NCBI RefSeq assembly: GCF_910596095.1
Contig: NC_056545.1
Location: 21,723,067 to 21,787,066, forward strand
Direction: 5' to 3'
Origin: Thunnus maccoyii
Taxonomy: Eukaryota; Chordata; Actinopteri; Scombriformes; Scombridae
DNA: 64,000 nucleotides
A program made the position numbers and the translations under genes. Of the stretch, positions 20,964 to 38,720 are shown piece by piece. Within the stretch, counting starts at the first letter, position 1. Each line of letters begins with the position of its first letter. The notes beneath the pieces were generated by a model, which saw only the letters and a list, made by a program, of their open reading frames with translations, was not told the origin of the DNA and did no database searches.

Positions 20964-21040
20964 CTTCGGAGTGCTGCTTCTTTATCGTTCCGGGGCCATT
21001 AGCGTTTGCAACAAAACTAAGAAGGCCACTTCCGGTATTG
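20959..21040 (-). promoter_or_regulatory. rnf121 core promoter with YY1 and ETS motifs
   Basis: The start codon sits in AAGATGGCC, a YY1-type site often found at TATA-less housekeeping starts. An ETS/GABP-type ACTTCCGG lies at 21028-21035. No TATA box is evident. Confidence 0.45.
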
Positions 21041-23574
21041 TTGTGCTGTTTGTCTTCAAAATAAAAGCTAGGATATGCTAGTCTGTGACTTGGAGTCGAC
21101 TCTTATTTTTTCAGGTTGAATGTTATACTGGAGTCACTGGTGGCTCCAGCAAGGCAATGGTTTGACATTTATTTAGTTATTATTGGATAGTTTTCTACTG
21201 ATTGGTTAGTTAGTCTGTTCATTTTGTGTGCTTCTGTAAAGTGAGATTGTTTGTCATTTGTTTACTAAAGTGTGAATGTTTGAGATATTTTTGTCTTGAC
21301 AAAAAGACAAAAACTGCTTGACTGCAGTTTTTTAATAGAGTGAATGGTTTTGATGATTTTTTTAAATCTTGGGCCAGCGTCTGCAGTGTAGGTGTGTTCT
21401 TATTTATTGTGTTTTCTTAGATTGTTCTTATTGTGATGTTGTTGCTTTCTCCTCCAGGAGACAATAAAAGTGACCTTGACTTTCTTGTCATTTATTTATT
21501 GTTGTATTTTCCTAAATTATGTTAGCTGACTTTTTTTGCTTTTATTTTTTTCCTTTTTTGTTATTGTTTGTTGTTCTCCTTAAAGTCCCCCTCCACTCAA
21601 AAATATGTTTTTCTTCTTGTTCCTACAGTTGAATGTTTGAGTTTCACTGTGCAGAATGATGTCTGTGCAGAGTATGACACTAGAGGCTGTTTCCACTGTT
21701 GTGGAAATTTTCTCTCGAGAAAGAAGGCACATGGAGACATAAAGAAAGCATTAAACATTGTTACTTGTTGAGGCAGTTGTAAACACTGTACAATCCATCA
21801 CATTATCAGTAACAATTATACAAATGTCCAAACACAAACAAAAAAACAATCATCTTGTATTTTTGGAGAGAAAGCATGTTGTTCAGCTGGCCCTTTCCCT
21901 AAAGCCAGCCCTTTCTCTAAAGATTGTGAACTCAAACTAGACAACTTTATACCTCTCCAGAAGCAAAGCTAAAAACAGTCTGGTCCCTAAATGGACACTT
22001 CCACAAACCATTACACCTTCTTACAAACAAGTATGGTCTCTAAAACAGCAGGCTTAAGACAAAGATATCTCTAGCTAACCCCAGAGGTCAGCAAGCTACC
22101 CTCAGATAGAAACAGGTTCAAGAGTTCAACTAGCCTACTAGCCCTTTCTTCACCAACATGTATCCCCAAAATGACGATGACATTACATCACATTCAGTTG
22201 ATAACAAACATTGACCCCTTAGTTTGAAAACATTTGTAACATATATACAAAAGATTTATAAAATGATAACCTATTATTCAATTTTCTTTCACACCACATT
22301 TATCTGCTGAAAGTGGAAAGTTTCTCTGTGATCACTGAAAATCCGATTTTAAAGGGTGGGACTAAGAACATGATTTGTGACATCACAACTAGTTTGGAGC
22401 CAATCTTGGTCCAGTATTCAACTTATACAAGTGTGATGCGGAAATTTGAAGTCTCCAGTGCAAAAATCCAACAGAAGTGACATTTTTGCATGCTATCAAG
22501 TGCCTTGCCTCTCACCCGCTAACGTCAACAAACAACCGGCATAACCACACAACAACACAACAAAAACGGTGCTATCCGACTAGAAACACCATGCAGCACC
22601 ATGATGTACCATGATGAAACTGCCTCCATCAACCACAACACATTTCACAACAAAACACCCCTGCAATGACAAGTCGCCCACTCCCAAGCACACATAGAGC
22701 TAAAACATTATTTCCTCAACAAAGGAGCAGAAAACAAGCTCCAGAGCAATAGCAGAACATAGCATACCCCTTTTGTTTTACCTGTTGGTAGTCCAAAGGT
22801 TGTAATAAGCACACAAAATCGCTAATGAGAAGGAACTTCTGATTCCTACATACTGAACCTTTAAGTTGAGGGGAGCTCCGTTGTATAAGCCTGTGGATTC
22901 TTGACCTCTGCTGTCACATCTTTTATTTTTATTATTTTGATTTTATGCAGTCTTACGTGTGTGCAAATACAACAAAAATAAATATTAAAAAAGCCATTTT
23001 ACAGATATTAACTTATCTAACTTGATATATGCTTGTGATGGGTTAAAACTGACTGATGATTTAAAATAGCTGCTGATTATCAAACAGACCAATATTATCT
23101 AGTCAAATAATCAATAGCAAAACATTCACTAAAACACTGCAGAATATCTTGAAGACTTGCCTGTGATAGTTGACTACTAACACATTATCATACATATTGT
23201 GTACTGTTCAGTCATTTTTATATACTTTACTTGAAAGTGCACATTTGTTTTTCAGAATTGCCACTGAAATTGATAATAATTGTTATAGACGTAATCCTAG
23301 TGTTATTGTGTTAATACCCTCATCACACATGATTTACAGGCTTATTCATAATGTGGATTTTCAGTATCAATCTAATCTAAGCATGTATTACTGTAGTTAC
23401 TTCATGAAAGGAAGCAAACACCCACAGTTATGTGAGTAACACCCTGTTTATAACTGAAGTGACATTCATATGTGGTTGTTGGAGCGTCATTATCATGTCT
23501 ATGTTGAATCAAACCGCACTGTTGCTGCGCCGCTGAAATATACCTTATAATACAAGTTAAACTTGTTGCTTTGG
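21041..23574. other. intergenic spacer between rnf121 and rrm1 (divergent)
   Basis: About 2.5 kb between divergent promoters. Much of it is the interspersed repeat at 21580-22865. The rest is AT-rich with no gene I can support. Confidence 0.6.
21580..22865. repeat. teleost interspersed repeat, possibly with nested insertion
   Basis: The left edge reads TTAAAGTCCCCCTCCACTC and the right edge, on the minus strand, TTAAAGGTTCAGTATGTAG; both phrases are ones I know from dispersed percomorph repeats. The middle (about 21720-22270) is dissimilar in character and may be a later insertion splitting the element. No transposase frame is visible. Family assignment needs a repeat library. Confidence 0.45.
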
Positions 23575-23725
23575 AAACATCCCGCCAGTTTTCGGCCGGA
23601 AAAGGCGACCAGAAGACAGGGTGCCGGGCTCTGATTGGTCTAAAAGTCTGCCGGCGTCTTCTCTGATTGGCTGAGCGGCTGACACAATGCAGTGTAACTG
23701 GCCTGCCGGCATTTGGCGCTCTCAG
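23575..23725 (+). promoter_or_regulatory. rrm1: rrm1 promoter: two CCAAT boxes and E2F-like sites
   Basis: A GC-rich patch in AT-rich surroundings. Two inverted CCAAT boxes (ATTGG at 23634-23638 and 23666-23670) lie 32 bases apart, a common NF-Y arrangement in cell-cycle promoters. E2F-like motifs are TTTGGCGC at 23712-23719 and CCCGCCA at 23581-23587. No TATA box is seen. Both features fit S-phase-regulated expression of the downstream gene. Confidence 0.6.
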
Positions 23726-23869
23726 TTTGAGATTCAACTGTGTCGGCTGATTGTTCTCACAGGGTCACAACCGGCAGTAACAACTTTGTCTCACTGTTGT
23801 CTTCTTCGTTTCAAGTTTCCAGCTGAGAAGATAACACAAACAGAGGAAACCAGACGCTTTACTGCCAAC

Positions 23870-24695
23870 ATGCATGTAATTAAGCGAGGTACGGTAGCTA
23901 ACTTTAATATTATTGTTGTCAAATGTGATGCAATGTTGCAATGCGGGGGATTTGCAGTTCCGTGAAATGTCTTAAAATGTATTTACGGTGTCATAAATGT
24001 TAATACTACAAAGAAACACCACATTTAAGTCTTCAGCTCAGTTTCAGTGATGTTTAAATGTATTTTCTTTTCTTTATGCTGTGAGTTAGTCTTTGTGAGA
24101 AACTAAACAAAGACTAACTTACAATTATGAGAGAACAAAGACATTGAGCATATATTTTTTAAATAGCTGAGGCTTTTAACTGATTATCAGGATTTGGTGA
24201 TCTGTTTTTGTTCTTAAGTCTTGTGGGTCTTCTTCTATAATGAGTGTGTAACAGGGTTATTATCGGGATTTGTTGTGTTGGCGCGAAGTAGCAAGGTGTC
24301 TTCCTATTGTTGTCATTGTACTTACGTACACAGTACATGACTATTTGAAAATGATAAACAGAAAATGTCAGAAGAATTTTTTTTATAAAATATTTTATAA
24401 TAAATATTTAATTTTTACTTGCTGGACATCACATCCACAAATGCAGATTCAGTGGTTCTAAACCATTATTTCCTGTTTTTAAGAATGAAGTCAATGAATA
24501 TGTGGATTATATAAAATATTCAAAGAACTCTAAAGCTTTGAGCGTGTTATTATACACAACCTTTGTGACCTCGCAGGTCTGATATTGGAGCATTTTTGGC
24601 TAAAGTTGGTGTTACGATTTAGACTTGAATGAAGAGGCTTGTTCTTGGATTTTTGCCTGTACTGCTGGGCCATGTGTTGTTGTTGTTGTTGTTGT

Positions 24696-24726
<31 letters not shown>

Positions 24727-27700
24727 CTTTGTGTGTCTTTGTGTGTCCTATATGCATTGTATATGCTATTGTCTGTAATAAAGTGTTAAAAATAGAGGTC
24801 TTTCTGTGCCCAGCTGAGATGTGGTTTCTTGCCTCTGGTGGTGGAAACCGGATGTTTCTGTTCGATGCCAAGGGAGAACAGAAAGTGTCTCTGTGTGATC
24901 AAAAATAAAATGTACTTTTTGTACTATTGTCCATTATATCACATTTTTAGATACTGTAGGCATTTCCCTAAAATGTCTGCAGAATGTCCTGATTTGTTTT
25001 CTATGTCTGATGAATTCAGACTTCAGTACCTGTTTACAAACCAAACTCAGTTTGTGTTAAATGCTTAACAGCAGCATATGAGGGCACTTTATGTTTGATG
25101 TGATAAAGGCACAGTCTGCGTCTCAGATATGAGTTATGTATTACAGCTGTAATGTCTAAGGAGCAGGACTGTGTTCACATTTGGTTTGACATTGATTGAC
25201 ATGTATGGAGGTGTGTTATATTTGTTCTTTCTTTTTCACTCTCATTATGTTATGTTATTGCCCTATTTGTCATGTTCATAGTGTCTTGTAAGCCCATGCT
25301 GGCTGGGCACCTTTTGGTGATACTTTCAAAATAAATTTCCTGCCTACCATAGTAACTGGCTAGACAGGTGTTAAGTGCGGGCCTCATTTGAGTTAATTGA
25401 TCAGAAAAGGGAATCTAACTAACAGAATGTGTGTTGACCACTGCAATTACATTCATCAACTACACTGAGAACTTAATTGAAACATTTCCAAATAACTAAA
25501 CTTGAGGACTAATAATGTTGTCTTTTTGTATTTCAGATGGACGACAGGAGGGAGTTACTTTTGATAAAATCACATCTCGCATCCAGAAACTCTGCTATGG
25601 GCTCAATTCTGACTTTGTGGACCCTGTAAGTTCAAACCACTTTAAAGTTATCTAAAAAGTCAATCGAAAAAAAAACTTTTAAAAAAACCCCATTAAGTTC
25701 TGGACTGATGGCTCTACACTGTATGTACTCTATAACTCTTTATCCCCGTTTCTGCAGGCTCAGATCACGATGAAGGTGATCCAGGGTCTGTACAGTGGAG
25801 TCACCACTGTGGAGCTGGACACTCTGGCAGCAGAGACTGCCGCCACCCTCACCACCAAACATCCTGACTATGCAATCCTGGCCGCACGAATCGCCGTGTC
25901 TAACCTGCACAAAGAGACCAAGAAAGTCTTCAGTGGTGAGTACAAGTCTTAATATAACAAATATACTGATCAACTCCACCGCGAGTTACATGATATTATA
26001 CATGTATTTCTAAATATGGGACATCATGATGCCATTTGGCGCAAGATTTATAATAAATGGTGGTTCTGCACAATGTGATGTTTCACTGTTCACAACACTT
26101 TTCACTGACATTATACACATTCTTCCCTTTTTCCTGTTGTAGATGTGATGGAGGACCTGTACAACTATGTCAACCCGTTAAATAAGCGTCACTCCCCTAT
26201 GATCTCCAAGGAGACGCTCGACATTGTCCTTGATAACAAGGCTGTAAGTCACATTCCGTGTCATATTTTGTTCATATTTTCATTGCAGTTACATTTTGCA
26301 TTTCTTAACATCTTGTCTTCATTTTTTGCAGCGCCTCAACTCCGCCATCATTTTCGACAGAGACTTTTCTTACAACTTCTTCGGCTTTAAGGTAATTTCA
26401 ATGGCCAGTTACATTCAACATCTCATACAGATCCTTGGAGTATAAATCTAATTTGTCCTTTTGCTCTATAGACTCTTGAGAGGTCTTATTTGTTGAAGAT
26501 TAACGGCAAAGGTAAGAGATGCTTGTTCTAAAACTTACTGGGAAGCATGTTTATGGCTGCAGAGACTTTTGTTAGTTGGATATTTAAGTTTGTTTTTGTT
26601 GCTAATTAACCTGTTTTTCTGTAGTTGCTGAGAGACCCCAGCACATGCTAATGAGAGTGGCCGTCGGGATTCATAAAGGAGACATTGATGCAGCCATTGA
26701 GACCTACAACTTGCTGTCAGAGAAGTGGTTCACCCATGCCTCCCCTACTCTGTTCAACGCTGGCACCAACAGGCCACAGCTGTCCAGGTAAGGACTGCAA
26801 AAATCTGGGTACTGGTAGGCTATGAGCGAGGTTAGGAAGGTCAGGAAAGCCCTGATGCTTTTTGTTAAACTTGATTTTTTTTTCTCATTCAATTTGTTTG
26901 GGTTTTTGCAGTTGTTTCTTGCTGGCCATGAAGGATGACAGTATTGAAGGTATTTACGACACACTGAAACAGTGTGCCCTCATCTCTAAATCAGCCGGAG
27001 GTATTGGACTGGCAGTTAGCTGTATCAGAGCAACAGGTGGCTATATTGCTGGGGTGAGTATAATGAACACCGCAGAGAGTTTAATCAAGCAGATATAGAG
27101 GAGCTTTTTTTGTATTATGACACTTTTAAAACATGTGGTTCTTGTTTTTCAGACTAACGGCACATCCAACGGGCTGGTTCCTATGCTTAGAGTCTACAAC
27201 AATACAGCACGTTATGTTGACCAGGGCGGCAACAAGGTAAGAATTGAGATCTACCTCAAATTGTCAAAGATGTGTAATAATGCTAGAAATTGTTGTTCTT
27301 TAGACATTTCTGGTAGTATGTTTAGTCACCTGACTCTGTGTTTGCTTGTTCAGAGACCTGGGGCCTTTGCTGTGTACCTGGAGCCGTGGCATTCCGATGT
27401 GTTTGACTTCTTGGAGTTGAAGAAAAACACAGGTAAAGAGGAGCAGAGGGCCAGAGACCTGTTCTTCGCACTGTGGATCCCAGACCTCTTTATGAAACGA
27501 GTGGAAAGCAATCAGGTGAATATTATTTATTATAATTTTCTCCCTATTTCAGATCCCACATAAGTTTTTGTTTGAACTTAGCAATATATTTTATAGTCCA
27601 CCATATACTATCTACTTATTGTTCCTCTCCTGCTCTTGTAGGACTGGTCCCTGATGTGTCCCAGTGAATGTCCTGGGTTAGAGGAGTGCTGGGGAGAGGA

Positions 27701-29842
27701 GTTCGAGGAGCTCTACACTCGGTAAGACCAGCATGCTAAACTCTGTTCTTAACAAACGGCTCATTTGTTCAGTGCTAACCTGTTCCATGACTCCCGTTTG
27801 TCTTCAGGTATGAGAAGGAAGGCAGGGCTAAGCGTGTGGTGAAGGCTCAGCAGCTGTGGTACGCCATCATCGAGTCACAGACAGAAACCGGCACACCATA
27901 CATGCTCTACAAGGACGCCTGCAACAGAAAGAGCAACCAGCAGAATCTGGGCACCATCAAATCCAGCAATCTATGTACAGAGATCGTAGAGTATACAAGC
28001 AAAGACGAGGTGAGGGGCAGATGATATTACAGGATATCTGTGCATTTAGCTTGCTGCATCTGTAAACTTCATTTAAACGATTGCAGTATTTTGGTAAAAC
28101 TGTTTTTACAATGTGTTCTTTCTTCTACTCAGGTTGCAGTGTGTAACCTGGCATCCATTGCCCTCAACATGTACGTCACCCCAGAGAGGACCTTTGACTT
28201 TAAAAAGCTTCTATCCGTCACCAAGGTCATCGTCAAGAACCTGAACAAGATTATTGACATCAACTACTACCCAGTGCCTGAGGTACGCTTTTTTGTCCAT
28301 TGTTGACTCTCCTTCGACCATGCAGCCAGGTCTTGTATACTCAGTGTTAACAGATGGATCCTCTCTCCTGCTTTACAGGCTGAAAGGTCAAACAAGCGCC
28401 ACAGGCCAATTGGAATCGGAGTGCAGGGTCTGGCTGACGCCTTTATTCTTATGCGTTACCCATTCGAAAGCCAGGAGGCCCAGCTGCTCAACATCCAGAT
28501 CTTTGAGACCATCTACTACGCTGCCCTGGAGGCCAGCTGCGAGCTGGCAGCTGAGCTCGGCCCTTATGAAACCTACGCTGGCTCTCCTGTCAGCAAGGGA
28601 GTGAGTAGTTACCACAATGTCTCAAATCCATCCCAGAATACATTTCATCAATGTGTGCTCACATCCTGACTAATTTTGTTTTGCAGATCCTTCAGTATGA
28701 CATGTGGGGCCAGACCCCGACAGATTTGTGGGACTGGAAGGCGTTGAAGGAGAAAATTGCCAAGTAAGTCTTTCTGAGTGTTACTCTTGTTCCTGTCATC
28801 ACTCATGTCACATCCACTGTATGTGGAGACTGTAGATCATCTCTGATTCAGCTCCTCCCCCGCCCGTGTGTCCTCAGGCATGGTGTGAGGAACAGTCTGC
28901 TCATGGCCCCCATGCCCACAGCCTCCACTGCCCAGATCCTCGGCAACAATGAGTCCATTGAGGCCTACACCAGCAACATCTACACCCGCAGGGTGCTCTC
29001 AGGAGAGTTTCAGGTCAGCACTGTCTGAATGCATTCACTGTTTTGTGTCTCCAAACTCGTGTGTCCATAGCAGGAAGGTTTTCTATGTGTCATTTCTGCT
29101 TTTCTCATAGATTGTGAATCCTCACCTGCTGAAGGATTTAACAGAAAGAGGATTGTGGAGCGATGAAATGAAGAACCAGCTGATTGCTCAGAACGGCTCC
29201 ATCCAGGTAAAGGGTCACACTAAAATCTTAATTAAGTCATATCTGATTAGATTATTCAACATCAGTGCTCTAAATGATCCTATAGTTTAATCTGACTTCT
29301 TTTTTTGGTCATCAAATATTTTTAAACATCTCTGACTTGTGCACAGGATATCGAAGAGATCCCCGATGATCTGAAGCAGCTGTATAAAACTGTGTGGGAA
29401 ATCTCCCAGAAGACTGTCCTCAAGATGGCAGCAGATCGAGGCGCCTACATTGACCAGAGCCAGTCCCTCAACATTCACATCGCTGAGCCAAACTATGGCA
29501 AACTTTCCAGCATGCACTTCTACGGTTGGAAGTTGGTAAGTCAGGATTGAGGGAATGCATGCTTTAGGAACCAAGAGATAAAAGATGCTGCTTCTTCGTG
29601 CCAGGAAACAACATCTTAAACCCTCATATTAAATAATCTCTTCTCTACAGGGCCTGAAAACTGGCATGTACTACCTACGGACAAAGCCCGCTGCCAACCC
29701 CATTCAGTTCACCCTGAACAAGGAGAAATTAAAGGAAGCCCAATCAGCCAAGAGTGAGGAGGAGGAGACCAAAGAGCGCAACACTGCCGCCATGGTTTGT
29801 TCACTAGCAAATAAAGACGAGTGCCTGATGTGTGGCTCTTAA
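23870..29842 (+). CDS. rrm1: ribonucleoside-diphosphate reductase large subunit M1
   Basis: Large subunit of class Ia ribonucleotide reductase; with RRM2 it reduces NDPs to dNDPs for DNA synthesis. 19 exons: 23870-23888, 25537-25625, 25758-25935, 26143-26243, 26332-26391, 26472-26511, 26625-26787, 26912-27053, 27153-27236, 27354-27515, 27642-27721, 27808-28009, 28133-28282, 28379-28600, 28687-28763, 28878-29013, 29111-29206, 29347-29535 and 29651-29842; 793 aa (human 792). The ATP-cone opens at [18 protein letters not shown]. All catalytic residues are present at human numbering: C218 and C444 (redox pair), N427-L-C429-T-E431 (radical site and acid/base), and Y737-Y738 (radical transfer). The tail CLMCGS carries the C788/C791 thioredoxin-interacting pair. 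The allosteric and substrate loops look intact. The start codon is set by splicing of a 19-base first coding exon. Confidence 0.98.
24675..24725. repeat. compound microsatellite (TTG)n(TG)n
   Basis: About eight TTG units followed by about twelve TG units in the first rrm1 intron. The intron (23889-25536) otherwise shows nothing I can name. Confidence 0.95.
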
Positions 29843-30184
29843 GTGAAGTGTGATTCACTCAGACAAACGCGCTTCCCCTTTAATCACCAGCTTCCGCACT
29901 AAAAATGTATTTTTGGAAACACCGGGTGCTTATAATTAGTATATGGCTTCTTACTTGTGTTTTTTATACGCCGCTGTCTTCAGGTTACAAATCCTTGCAG
30001 TTTTTATTTAATATTTGTTGGATTTTCATCATGAAATGTGTGTTGTATGCATGTTCTGTATAGAATTAATAGGATGAAATGAATTAATATTTACCTTTAG
30101 GTTTTTTTTAAAATCAACCGTTTTGTAATATGTTGGTGACAGCAATGAATTAATTAATGAAATGGTCTGTATTTTAGATAGAAT

Positions 30185-30190
30185 ATTAAA
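30185..30190 (+). terminator. putative rrm1 poly(A) signal
   Basis: ATTAAA, a common poly(A) variant, 343 bases past the rrm1 stop. Other AT-rich candidates exist nearby, so the choice is tentative. Confidence 0.35.
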
Positions 30191-30318
30191 CTTTTGTCAA
30201 ACAATGGTCTTAATTTATGTAAAGTCTCATTAGTTATTACATTATTGTAAAGAGTCTGTGGACCTGGAGTTACTGGGATATTTCAGAACCTGTACCATGT
30301 ACTGTATGTTATCTAGTT

Positions 30319-30604
30319 CAGAGGTTCCTAACCTTTTTTGGCCTGTGATTATGTTCTCTCTATTTGTGACCCCTTGTCAAAGATTGCATATATGTTTACA
30401 GGGCAACCAAAGAGTTATTTACTTGAATACTTTATAGGCCTGAATAAGTTAAATAAAAATCAGTAATTCACGAAAAGGAGCAAAGATTAGACAAACATAA
30501 TATTATGTAGCATAAATGTGTTTTTTTCCCCTCTGCTGTCCTATTCTGAATCCTCTTGTGACCCTTTACGATTTATCTTTTGACTCCCAGGTTGGGAACA
30601 ACTG
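30319..30604. mobile_element. hAT-superfamily MITE with perfect 8-bp target duplication
   Basis: Non-autonomous hAT element of 286 bases. The termini read CAGAGGTTCCTAACCT on the left and, inverted, CAGTTGTTCCCAACCT on the right (13 of 16 matching), the hAT consensus style. It is flanked by identical 8-base copies ATCTAGTT at 30311-30318 and 30605-30612, the duplication length typical of hAT transposases. It has no coding capacity. The intact duplication implies insertion after the main decay of older repeats here. Confidence 0.9.
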
Positions 30605-30612
30605 ATCTAGTT

Positions 30613-32679
30613 ATACTTCAGACTTTCATTAATTTTGACTCGAACAGTAATTTAAGATGTGGACTTATTGAAGTTTTTTGTTTGTTTGTTGGGTTTTTGT
30701 ACATTAAATAAGGAACTGTTGTATTTTTTACATCCAGTGAGAAAATTAATAATAAAAGGAGAATGGACAAGAATGGCCTTTTTATTATGACAGAACAGAC
30801 AAAAGACGCCCAGACGCTCATTTAATAATTGGATATGTTGAGGACACTACCCACTTCACTTCCCATTTGACAAATACAGTACCATGAAAAGATTAGATTA
30901 ATTCATTGACCATTAAATAATTTTCTATACTATCCATACCATGGTATACCTTTAATATCTCTGGTGTCATTAGGCCTTTATTGTCAATAAATAACAGGAC
31001 TACTTTACAGAAATATAGGATTAATAGGAATATTGTATCAATGTGAAGTATTTTTTATCTGTCAGGTGTTTAATTCTCTGGATAAGCCAGAAAACAGACC
31101 TAATAGTCTGGTTATTTTATCTATAAACGTTTTTCAATTCAGTTTTAAGATCATATATCAGGATATCTAGAAATATTGATATTGTGATAGAAGAATTACA
31201 TATACTGCCATAGATGATTACATACTGTATACACATACACCAGAAGCTTCCCCAAGCATGTTGTATTTTTATCTAGAGGGAAAAGACCGACACTGAGTGG
31301 CGTAGATGCATTTTCTCATCTCCTGTCTGATAAACATGTCAAACAGGTGGAGAAGTGATAGCATCATTCAGGCAACAATGCCTGGCTGTTTTTTCCCAGC
31401 GGAAGACTTTGGATGTAGTGTGGCTTGGGACAGGTGATGCTGCAGGTGATGAATTAATGAACTGGTGTGTTCATGCACGCAACCTCATGGGACCAGTATG
31501 TGTAAAGCAAGCTGAGACCTGCACTGTCACACTGCAGCATCAGGTGTAGGTCTGCCACTGATGAAGAAATGAAGAGACAGAACTACCTTTACTTTCAAAT
31601 CTTTAATTGTTTTAAAAAGTACCTATATTGTGCAAAAGCTTACTGTAATTGAACACATGGCTATTTTGATACATGGAAAATGAGAGCGCCCTATAGGGGC
31701 TACATGCTATGGAACAGTACACTTTGGAAAATGACAGTGAAGAAAGGGACAGTCAGCACAAATGAACAGTGAAACCTGCTTGTGATACAATTGCATTCAG
31801 TCAACCGACCAAAGAAACACTCTGTTCTATCTTTTTTTTTAAGTGGTCTAATTGGTGTATTTTCTAATGGTACTGTAACCCTACTTTACTGCAACCGATG
31901 CTTATCAATGTGTACCAGTGTGAATTGTTTTTTATGGTAAACTGATCCCTTCTTAACATGTGATGAGAGGATTGGCAACTACATGATCTCTGTCTCGGTT
32001 AAATTGCTCTTTCTCCAGCACGTGATGTAAATAATTAAGAAATATGTGGTTTTCTGTGTCAGAAGAACACACGATTTTGGTAGAATTAGCCTGATTGGCT
32101 ACACTACATGAACGTTTCTTACAGTTTCATTGATTCAAGTCAAGATTTTTTTTTAAAACTGTGAACTAACCTAAAAGCCGTGCAAGAATCCCCAAGATGC
32201 TGCAATATTCATTATTATCTCACAACATGAAAGTGTTTTTGTCAGAACTACAGTCTGTGGGTGGGTTATTATAATCACATCTCCTGTGAGTATAAATGTC
32301 CTCAGCAAATCTCATGGCAATAGGCTAATTAGAGAAATATCCTGTGTACAAACTGACATCTTACTTGCTGACCCTTTGTTTTCAAGATACCTTGTCACAG
32401 ACCTTGTGTTGGTCATGGAGAAATTTTAGACAAGAGGTCAAAAAAATCACAAAGCTATAGCAGATTTCATTGTAATCTGGCCTGTAGCTGTAGATATATG
32501 TATCTTTATACCAAAGCTTTGGATGGATCAAGTGACAGGGTCAAAAATCTGAAGCTGCAACTCCAAATTGCCAATGATTCCTTGTGCAGCCTCAACACAA
32601 ATCCTCTTATCAGATGTTGGATAAGGTGACCAAAGGGCTTGACAATGAAACAGGTGTGGTCCTTAAAGAGTCACTAAGT
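30613..32679. other. intergenic spacer between convergent rrm1 and trpc2
   Basis: Mostly AT-rich. A stretch near 32230-32560 resembles a dispersed fish repeat, but I cannot delimit it. A less AT-rich patch at 31340-31560 contains a short open frame with no recognisable domain. It must also contain the trpc2 3' UTR, whose end I cannot fix. Confidence 0.5.
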
Positions 32680-38611
<5,932 letters not shown>

Positions 38612-38720
38612 TCTGGATGAAAAACAGCACAATTTTTGAGCAACAGTCCTAAAGTGAAAACCCAATCACATTCTCTGGAGACATGAAATATATTTTGCCA
38701 GCTATTTAAAGCCTCACAGA
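38612..38720 (-). promoter_or_regulatory. probable trpc2 promoter and 5' UTR
   Basis: On the minus strand a TATA-like TTTAAATA lies at 38703-38710, about 95 bases before the first ATG, with an ATTGGG further downstream. This would allow the five-codon first exon (MENLT) to be the true 5' exon. An acceptor-like TTTTTCATCCAG directly before that exon leaves room for an upstream exon instead. Confidence 0.35.

Noticed and set aside
24530-24908. Frames with poly-Cys/Val or poly-Gln/Thr-His runs
   Set aside because: Translations of the TTG/TG microsatellite in rrm1 intron 1, not coding.
31340-31560. Short plus-strand frame between rrm1 and trpc2
   Set aside because: Looked briefly coding because of lower AT content, but no family resemblance, splice sites or conserved motif could be seen.
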